Assembly (NCBI GenBank): GCA_963210315.1
Contig: OY723252.1
Span: forward strand, 2,205,346-2,269,345
Length of the DNA stretch: 64,000 nucleotides
Direction of reading: 5' to 3'
DNA from: Rhynchopus euleeides
Taxonomy: Eukaryota > Euglenozoa > Diplonemea > Diplonemida > Diplonemidae
The position numbers and the translations under genes were made by a program. The notes beneath the pieces are model-generated. The model searched no databases and was not told the origin of the DNA. It was given only the letters and a program-made list of their open reading frames with translations. Each line of letters begins with the position of its first letter. Position 1 is the stretch's first letter. This document shows, one piece after another, positions 57,380-64,000 of the stretch.

Positions 57380-58088
57380 TGTTCTTCTTCCCCCTTCCCT
57401 TCCCCTTTTCCCAAGCTTCAGGAGGGCCTCCGTTCTGTGTCGTTGCACATCGCACAGTTGCTTGCAGTTGTGAGCGAAGGCCCTCCCTGTTTTCCACGCT
57501 CTCCTCGCTTCTCGCTTCTCTTCTCCTTCGCTTTCACCTCTCTTTCAGCCCTGCCAGGCCCTGCTGCACGTGCCCTCCACACACCACCCCCTTCCTCATG
57601 CGAGAGGGTGTGGACGTGTGTGGAGGCGGCAACACATCAAACGAGTGCAAGCAGTCGAAGCAGAGTGGCAGGGCTGAAGAAGTGACTCCTTTCCACCCGC
57701 CCACCCGTCCCCGAGTGTGGAAGTGCCTGGGCTGCAGAAGCACCACTCCTGGCCCTGGTTACATCCCACATGAGGGGCAGATACACCTCGAGTGATACCC
57801 GGCAGGCCGCCCCACCTCCCACACCCCGAGTGTGTTGGGCCCTCTCCACACAGGCACCCCTCCCCCCAATTGTGTTGTGCTGCAACGTGTCTCAGGTTGC
57901 GGTGATATCTACTGTGTTGGCAGCGCACGTCTGGACAGATACGCACAAACAGAACCGCACTGTGAGCGATGAGCACCACCATAGCGACATCACACCGCAC
58001 TGCTCCATGCACAGCCCCATCATACAGGCAACACGTTTCGGGGGTGTTGTGTGTAGAAGCGTCAACGGGCGCCTGGGGTGGTGGGGTG

Positions 58089-59192
58089 ATGGAAGATGAC
58101 TCTGGGCAGCAGGTTGCAACGGGATGGTCGAAGTACCCCACAAGGGTGGTGCTCGAGGAGAAGACGCGTGTCGGGGGGGACAAGCTGGAGAAGGTGACGC
58201 AGCAGCTGCAGGCGGTGTGCGAGGTGCACGCGGCGACGAGCAACGCGCTTTCGGCGACGGAGGAGCACAACGTCAGGCTCAGGATGGAGGTGGAGGAGCT
58301 GCGGGGGCAGATCGAGCACCTCCACGACCAGAATGCGAAGCTCTGCGCCGACAACACGCAGCAGGCACACCACGCGGACGCGCTGAAGGACAAATGCCTC
58401 GACGCACACGAGAAGCTTGGCACTCTCGCTGAATACCAAGTCGAGCGCGGGGAGCTCCTCAGACAGAGCCGGGACCAATCCGCCGCCATCAGGCAGCTGA
58501 AACGTGAAAACGCAGATATGCGCCGCAACGACGAGGCGCTCCGTTCTGCCTTCGATGCACAGGCAGCCGATGCTGATCAATACCGCAGGCAGGCCGAAGC
58601 GCAGCTCCGCTGCAACGAGGTTGTGACGGAGGAGTGCAACCGGCTCAAGCGTGTGATGGCGAAAGGCGGCGAGAAGCGGAGTCGGCGCGAGTTGGACATC
58701 ACCCGCCTGCAGGCCGAGGTGCGCGAGCTGGAGGAGAAGCTGCGGAAGACGGAGAAGGCCCTGCAGAGCCGGGAGCGCCTTGCGGAGGACTGCGAGGAAG
58801 AAGGGAAGAGGTTGAAGCGCGAGCGTGTCCAGGCGCTCCGGAGCCTGCAGGACGAGCAGGACAGGGCGAAGGAGCGGGAACTCTGGCTCCGGACGCTGCG
58901 GCGTGAGAACACCGAGCTGCGTGAGAGGCTTGCGGCTGTGGCCAACGAGGCGGACAAGAAGGAGTCTGAGACAATCGTGTCGGAGGGCGGGAAGGTGTGC
59001 GGGGGGCCAGCCATCCCAGTCGTGGAGGTCGGGGAGCGCCAGGTAGGGAAGCCCGCCCCGGACAACCTGCTGACGAACCTCAAGCTGCAGAATAAAATGC
59101 AGATGCGGTCGCTCACCAACACACTGCAGCAGCTGATGCACACAGTCGACAGGCGGGAGGTGCAGGGCATCCAGCGCAGCCCCTTTCCCTGA
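58089..59192 (+). CDS. Long coiled-coil protein
   Basis: 367 residues from the ATG at 58089 (MEDDSGQQVATGWSK). The frame is open to an earlier ATG at 57969, but the 40 extra residues are low in coding character and lie around an acceptor-like CATACAG. From about residue 25 to 290 the sequence is almost continuous coiled coil, rich in Glu, Lys, Arg, Leu and Gln with heptad spacing (KLEKVTQQLQAVCEVHAATS, LRGQIEHLHDQNAKL, LQAEVRELEEKLRKTEKAL). The C-terminus has a short conserved-looking helix (NKMQMRSLTNTLQQLMHTVD). No family can be named; cytoskeletal, flagellar or basal-body structural proteins commonly look like this. No intron. Confidence 0.75.
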   Translation: MEDDSGQQVATGWSKYPTRVVLEEKTRVGGDKLEKVTQQLQAVCEVHAATSNALSATEEHNVRLRMEVEELRGQIEHLHDQNAKLCADNTQQAHHADALKDKCLDAHEKLGTLAEYQVERGELLRQSRDQSAAIRQLKRENADMRRNDEALRSAFDAQAADADQYRRQAEAQLRCNEVVTEECNRLKRVMAKGGEKRSRRELDITRLQAEVRELEEKLRKTEKALQSRERLAEDCEEEGKRLKRERVQALRSLQDEQDRAKERELWLRTLRRENTELRERLAAVANEADKKESETIVSEGGKVCGGPAIPVVEVGERQVGKPAPDNLLTNLKLQNKMQMRSLTNTLQQLMHTVDRREVQGIQRSPFP

Positions 59193-59256
59193 GAGGGGGT
59201 GTGGGGGTGGGGGTGGTGCGCGCGGGGGATTTCATGCCACCCCTCCCCGCCCCCTC

Positions 59257-60436
59257 CCCCCCCCCCCTAGGGGGGGTCAAATGGGGGTGACAAACACGAT
59301 TTTTCAAAAAACCGGCGCAGAGGCCCCAAAGCCCCCGTAAACCCTCCAAACCCCCCCAGATCGGTCCGGAAACCCATCGAACCCCACTTTTCCACCATTC
59401 CGGGCACCTCAGGTGCCCGAATTGGGGTACCTAAATTTTGTGCCACCGTTTGGTACCGGACAGTGCCACTGTGTGGGAGGTTGGAAAAGAAAATGCCCCA
59501 ACACACCACATCTGAGGGTTGCAATGCATGTTGCTTGCCAACCACGTCATCCGGTGGGTGTCAGGCGCTATGTAGGTGGCATGAGCCAGGTCTTCGATGT
59601 GTTCTGGCTTGTATATGTACCTCCCTGCCTGCGGCACAGGCACTGCCTTTGTCCCCCACACCAGCCACAGAGAGCGTATTGTACTCGGTCCACGGTTGCT
59701 GATTCATTGTGATGCGTTGTATCCTCGAGTGAACGTCACACACTAGTGGCACCACCACCCGCCATCCGAGAGCTGTATTGACTTTGCGCCCTTCCGTTGC
59801 ATTCACCTCGCCACGCATATTGCACCGTTCAGTACCAGTGCTCTTGGGCCAGGCAAAGTAGACCGCAGCAACTACCAATTCTGGCACAATGGGTACCACG
59901 ACAGCGCACTTCGTGTGTTCCCGGAATGTACAGCTCGTGTTGCAACAGTCGTTGTCAACACATCCCGGTTGTGGAGCACTGCTGCACAGGAATCACACGA
60001 CCATCTGGACTTGTTCCGTACCTACAGGCAGCCTCCCGGTGCATGGTGGCAGGGAGGTACATATACAAGCCAGAACTCATCGAAGACCTGGCTAATGCCA
60101 CCTACATAGCGCCTGACACCCACCGGATGACGTGGTTGGCAAGCAACATGCATTGCAACCCTCAGATGTGGTGTGTTGGGGCATTTTCTTTTCCAACCTC
60201 CCACACAGTGGCACTGTCCGGTACCAAACGGTGGCACAAAATTTAGGTACCCCAATTCGGGCACCTGAGGTGCCCGGAATGGTGGAAAAGTGGGGTTCGA
60301 TGGGTTTCCGGACCGATCTGGGGGGGTTTGGAGGGTTTACGGGGGCTTTGGGGCCTCTGCGCCGGTTTTTTGAAAAATCGTGTTTGTCCACGTAAAAGGG
60401 TGGCATTTGACCCCCCCTACCCCCCCCCCCCCCCCG
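59257..60436. mobile_element. 1.18-kb element with ~360-bp terminal inverted repeats
   Basis: The arms 59270-59629 and 60048-60420 are inverted copies, nearly identical apart from a short replacement near the outer end of the right arm (CCACGTAAAAGGGTGG versus GGGGGT) and a few substitutions. The outer borders are a C-run with CTAGGGGGGG on the left and CCCCCCCTAC plus a C-run on the right. The 418-bp centre and the arms contain no recognisable transposase. The right arm reads open (RYIYKPELIEDLANATYIAP), but the family is unknown. The near-identity of the arms suggests recent origin or gene conversion, and the element could form a very long hairpin. It shares its size and border style with 44691-45871. 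Confidence 0.85.
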
Positions 60437-61683
60437 CGGGCAGTTCTCTGTATTTTGTACCCTTCTCTTTTCAGTTTTAGAGACTCTCTCGGTGTGTTTG
60501 GGGGGGGGGGGGGGCAGGGGGCAGTGTCGGCACACATCTCACCTCCCTTCGCACAGGCGGGGGTGTGTGTGTGTTGGGTGTGGAAGCGTCAACGCATCAA
60601 CCAAATCCAAAGGGGGGGAGAGGGTGTGTGAGTGTGTGTGTGGTTGTCCAGCGAAACTATTCGGCTCTTCAGGTTTACCCGAGCCCAATTCGACACACCC
60701 ACGACCCGTGCCGACGGGCCACTAACCCCCCCTCCCCCCTCTCCCTGTGATTGCTCAATAATGCAAACACAGCCATCTTCTTATAATAGTGTATACCTTA
60801 CCCCCACACCCCACCCCCGGTATTTCTGGCCCAGCCTTGTATCTATTCTCTGTACCTTTCATGTATCCTCCTCTCACGTCTCCACCCCTTGCACATCCCC
60901 CCGCCACAGCACAGTTCAGGGGACGCGCTCTCCCTCTTGGGGGGGTCTTCGCTCCGGGCACCGAAAGTTGTGCGTTTTTTTTGGATCTCGCCCGGATTTG
61001 TCGCACAAACAGAGCTGGGGCCTGACATTTGCTTTTTCTGCAGGTGTCAATAAGATAGTGTGTGGGGGGGGGGGGGGGAGGCCCTTTGGGGCAACAAAGA
61101 CAGCCCCCCACAGCAGGCATGGTGGTGTTGCTTTTCGTGCGTATTCAGATGCCCGCTCCCCTTTCGGCAGATTGGGGACCCTGTCAGAGACCCCTTCAGA
61201 CAATTTACCCGTCTAGATGTCAGCACCCATGGTGTGCCACACTGCCCCCAACGGTCGACCCCTGTTAAACCGTTCAGAATGCCCTGCATGCGGCACGTGG
61301 TTTACTTTGCGATCCAATCATGTGCCAACGGCAAGGCGAGAGCAGGAGCGCGATGATTGTAACATCCGGTGACAGAGCGAAGCCCCCAGTACCCATTCCT
61401 GTAACCAGTTGGCTTCCTTGTGTTCGGAGCAGTTCAAGCTGACACTTCGTTGTCGGCCCGTGTACGGCCTACAGCTCCCCGGCTCTCGGCTGGTTGGTGT
61501 GGGGAGCCTGGCCTGTCATCCAGTATACCCACCGTGGACCGCTCCCCCCCACCCCCACCCCCCCTCACGAACAAACCACTTCCAACCCACTTGCCACCAC
61601 TGGCAGTGTTCACTCCACCTCCATGCCCATCGTAGCACCTGCCACCCACCCCACCACCCTGCCAGGGCCACTAAGGCGGAACA
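60437..61683. other. Intergenic region upstream of the RING-like gene
   Basis: No supported gene. G-runs (60498-60516, 61062-61080) and C-rich leader sequence (61538-61567) are present. CACTGGCAG ending at 61606 is the best acceptor-like site, 77 bases before the ATG. Confidence 0.5.
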
Positions 61684-62328
61684 ATGCCTGTGCCTGTGCC
61701 TGCACACGGGCTGAGGGGCAGCGCATCCATCTCTGCCAGCTCGTCAGCATGGTCGGGGCGGAGCTTGACGGAGTGTGCTGTGTGCTGCATGCGGCATTGC
61801 ACGGTGCAGCTCCTGACGGCGTGCTGCGAGTGCGAGCTCTGCCTGCACTGCCTGAAGGTGCGTGTGGTGTGCATGGCAGGCTCCAGAGTCCTGCGGAGGC
61901 TTCGCGTCCGCCCCGCAGCAGTGGATGCCCTGATGGCGTCGGAGGGTGCCGAGCACACAGCCCTCCCAGCGGCAGCGCTGTTTGACGGCGTGGACCCTGC
62001 GTGGTGCGTCGCGTGCCCCATGTGCCCAAACCCCGACCTGCACGTGCGCCCTTCGCCCAACTCGTCTGCGCTGTCGACGCCGCGTGACGACGCCCTGTCG
62101 TGGAGCCGAGCAGCCTCGTCTGCAGGGTGCAGCACAGCAACTCGCAGCAGCTGCGACCTGCGCAGCAACGAACAGCAGCAACAGCCGGGCGGCGCCCCTG
62201 TGAGCCAGCTCGCCTTCGCCACCCCACCAAAGAAGCAGCAGAAGCGTGGCGGTGAGCAGGGCGGTGACCCCAAGCGGCCCCGCCGGCGCCGCAACTCCGT
62301 GAAGACGATCGAGTGTGTCGTTTCATAG
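61684..62328 (+). CDS. Small cysteine-rich RING-like zinc protein
   Basis: 214 residues from the ATG at 61684 (MPVPVPAHGLRG). Paired cysteines CAVC, CCEC, ELCLHC and, about 60 residues later, CVACPMC give a spaced pattern like a variant RING or B-box cross-brace, although the loop before the last pair is long. The second half is Ser-rich, then Gln-rich, and ends in a strongly basic stretch (KKQQKRGGEQGGDPKRPRRR) that looks like a nuclear localisation signal. If it is a RING protein, an E3 ubiquitin ligase role is possible; this is unproven. No intron seen. Composition is GC-rich like its neighbours. Confidence 0.6.
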   Translation: MPVPVPAHGLRGSASISASSSAWSGRSLTECAVCCMRHCTVQLLTACCECELCLHCLKVRVVCMAGSRVLRRLRVRPAAVDALMASEGAEHTALPAAALFDGVDPAWCVACPMCPNPDLHVRPSPNSSALSTPRDDALSWSRAASSAGCSTATRSSCDLRSNEQQQQPGGAPVSQLAFATPPKKQQKRGGEQGGDPKRPRRRRNSVKTIECVVS

Positions 62329-63290
62329 GTGGGGGCTGGGCCGGGTGTTCGTCCCAACAAACAAGATGCAATGCTGCAAGCGGGCTGCTCCTGAATGGTG
62401 TTGTGTCGCTCTGTGTTGTGCGAGCACAACCCCGCAAGAATAGAGGGGGGGTACATCCCCCCCAGTAGGAGGGCGTGCACTCTCGTCGTCAGGCTGCCTC
62501 ACCATTCCTGCGCCTCTCAGCGCGAAGGGCCGCACCCCCTCTCACTCTCCCACACCCCCTGTTGTATTATCACAAAAGCCTCTTCCCAACAGGGCACCCT
62601 GTTTCCACAGTGCTACTCCTTCCCCCCTGACGAGCTGATGTCGGCGCTCGGAACGGCCCCCTCATGGGGCAATGGGGGGGCTTCACGTAAATGTGTCACT
62701 TTGCAGGCCCCTCTGTTGAAAAGTACACTGTTGTGTGCACTGACGAACGAAGTGTGAAGGAGGGTGGGGGGTTTTTTTGCATGTCGCCAAGGGGTGTCCC
62801 TCGGTGTGTGATTCACTGGCACGTCACGTGTCTGTGGCGCTGGGTGCATATCGCCTTCTGGCAGCCGTGTGTCTCTTGCCCCCTCCATATTTGAATGGTT
62901 CAGACTCGGATGCCCTGCCCGAGGGGAAGTCCTGTACAGCTCAACGGTTTCATATACCCATCATCACACCGGGTGATGTGGTGCGTCAGCACATCGGACC
63001 TTTTTCAAAATCCCCCCGAGTTCCCAGACAGCCTCCCGACACTTGAGGCAGCCTCGGATGGCAGTAGATAATTGAGCTTGCCGCCTGCGGAAGCGCAACC
63101 AAGCCATTGTGGGTGTCGGTGCAGGTTGGGGCGGATTTTTTATGACTCTTCTTCTTCTTCTTCTTCGATTTTGTTGACCGTTTTCATTCGTTTTCAGTAT
63201 ATTTTCCGCCCCCCAACCCCCCCTTGTCTTCTTATTTTTGAGGAAATGCACACGGTTTCCTGGAACGAGTTAGATTTTTTGTTGTGTTAC
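62329..63290. other. Intergenic region
   Basis: No supported gene. It includes a small hairpin (CATCACACCGGGTGATG near 62964) and a TTC microsatellite at about 63149-63166. Confidence 0.5.
63149..63166. repeat. TTC trinucleotide microsatellite
   Basis: CTTCTTCTTCTTCTTC-type tract of about six units. No associated gene. Confidence 0.85.
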
Positions 63291-63992
63291 GTCAGGGTAT
63301 GGTGCCGTCCTGGGTAAGACGTTAAACTGCCTGGGGGGGCCGTCCCCGGACCATGACGGGTGCCTGCACCAGGAGTCTAGCACGGCCGTGGTCCAGGGCA
63401 TGACCGAAAACTGCTTGGGTACCGAGGCTCCCCAGACCAGGATGGGTGGAGACACCTGGAGTCTAAATAGTCACACCACGTCAGGCCAGACCTTCGCATT
63501 GCACTCCGCGAAGACTGCCACACAGCCGCGGGGCAGGTGTGCAGCCTGTGGAAAACCTCGTACAGAAAAGACTGTAAGGGACGACAGCCCCGCCGAGGCG
63601 ATACAGCGCCAGACGCGGCCCGAGTTTCTGGAGACCGACCGGGGAACTGGTACGTCTTCAGGATAAGCGCCTCACAGAGGACTGATCCTCACCTGTGTGA
63701 TCCGTGAACCTCAGCCCCATGGTGCTGGAGTGGAGCGGGTGCCTCGACCTCTTTTCGGGTTTTTTCTACTTCTTTATTTTCTTTTGGGTGCGTCCACCAA
63801 AGAAAACGTGGCCACCCACTCGCAGAGGCTCCCGAAAGCTCCAGCATCAGCTCGAGGTTCATGGTGTAGATCGGTGTCTCCAGAAGAAGGGGATGTCCGG
63901 TCGAAGAAGACAAACGACGAAGACAACCACACAGGCCGCAGGGCGTTCGCTACTGGGCGAAGTTGGGCCAACTTCGCCTAAATAAATAAATG
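63290..63992 (+). mobile_element. Probable non-LTR retroelement 3' region (LINE or SINE) with hairpin and TAAA tail
   Basis: The 3' end reads GGCGAAGTT-GGGCC-AACTTCGCC (about 63957-63979), a perfect 9-bp stem with a 5-base loop, followed at once by (TAAA)n and TG. A 3' stem-loop plus a short microsatellite tail is the recognition end of several LINE clades and their SINE partners. The upstream GGGTAAGACGTTAAAC (63312-63327) is a plausible inner landmark, but the 5' border is uncertain and no reverse transcriptase lies in this stretch. It may be a SINE or a truncated LINE end. Confidence 0.5.
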
Positions 63993-64000
63993 TTCGGATT

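Larger units (their letters stand above)
55375..58088. other. Long intergenic region with small repeats
   Basis: About 2.7 kb without a supported gene. It holds several copies of a palindromic ~100-bp repeat (55975-56058, 56092-56190, 57280-57379), a ~60-bp direct repeat pair and long CT-rich tracts. A CATCATACAG site (ending at 58029) could be the acceptor for the coiled-coil gene. Confidence 0.55.

Noticed and set aside
57969-58088. Earlier ATG for the coiled-coil protein
   Set aside because: The extra 40 codons span an acceptor-like site and lack the composition of the rest; not excluded.
59797-60246. 149-codon frame in the younger 1.18-kb element
   Set aside because: The end part looks protein-like, but the first half is Cys/Gln-rich noise, the frame crosses the centre/arm boundary, and I recognise no transposase family.
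1-64000. tRNA, 5S rRNA or spliced-leader RNA genes
   Set aside because: I looked for B-box (GGTTCGA) pairs and leader-like TTTCTGTAC contexts and found none convincing; the match near 43150 lies in a pyrimidine leader.

Overview
The window is nuclear DNA from a GC-rich unicellular eukaryote. Four complete introns (and the tail of a fifth) are visible. All four donors read GTATG, and all acceptors read CAG followed by G. Every host gene I can support lies on the + strand, and most start codons are preceded by a pyrimidine-rich tract and an AG. That same-strand layout, a TTAGGG-type satellite, ubiquitin-like/DUF4116 proteins and a cyclase-like receptor suggest a trans-splicing protist such as a diplonemid euglenozoan; dinoflagellates share some of these traits. 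The taxon is an inference, not a reading.

Layout. 1-3.6 kb: the 3' part of a large multidomain gene (ankyrin, TPR-like, PDZ). 4.7-9.8 kb: a non-coding composite repeat (copy 1) with 248-bp direct terminal repeats and two minisatellites. 9.8-10.9 kb: an internally deleted Mutator-like (MULE) DNA transposon. 12.7-19.5 kb: three intronless genes, namely a COQ10-type START-domain protein, a methyltransferase-fold protein and a membrane receptor with a degenerate class III cyclase domain. 19.6-42.5 kb: a 22.8-kb block without genes, bounded by short inverted repeats and homopolymer C/G runs. It holds copy 2 of the composite repeat and a 17.6-kb satellite in which TTAGGG and CCCTAA runs alternate as near-palindromic ~36-42-bp units, with kilobase-scale higher-order repeats. 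42.6-42.8 kb: a degenerate piece of nuclear large-subunit rRNA. 43.4-52.1 kb: a ubiquitin-like/WD40 protein and a very large protein with a catalytically dead-looking caspase fold and C-terminal IQ-like helices, separated by a 1.18-kb inverted-repeat element. 52.5-55.4 kb: a ubiquitin-like/DUF4116 repeat gene split by an 846-bp SINE-like retroposon with a 20-bp target duplication. 55.4-64 kb: a coiled-coil gene, a second 1.18-kb inverted-repeat element, a small cysteine-rich RING-like protein, and the 3' tail of a LINE/SINE-like element at the window edge.

The genes do not form an obvious pathway. Shared themes are scaffold and signalling domains (PDZ, ankyrin, WD40, ubiquitin-like, IQ) and enzyme folds that appear to have lost catalytic residues (cyclase, caspase). 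The most unusual material is the satellite block with its inverted borders and nested repeat, and the recent retroposon insertion that breaks the DUF4116 gene.
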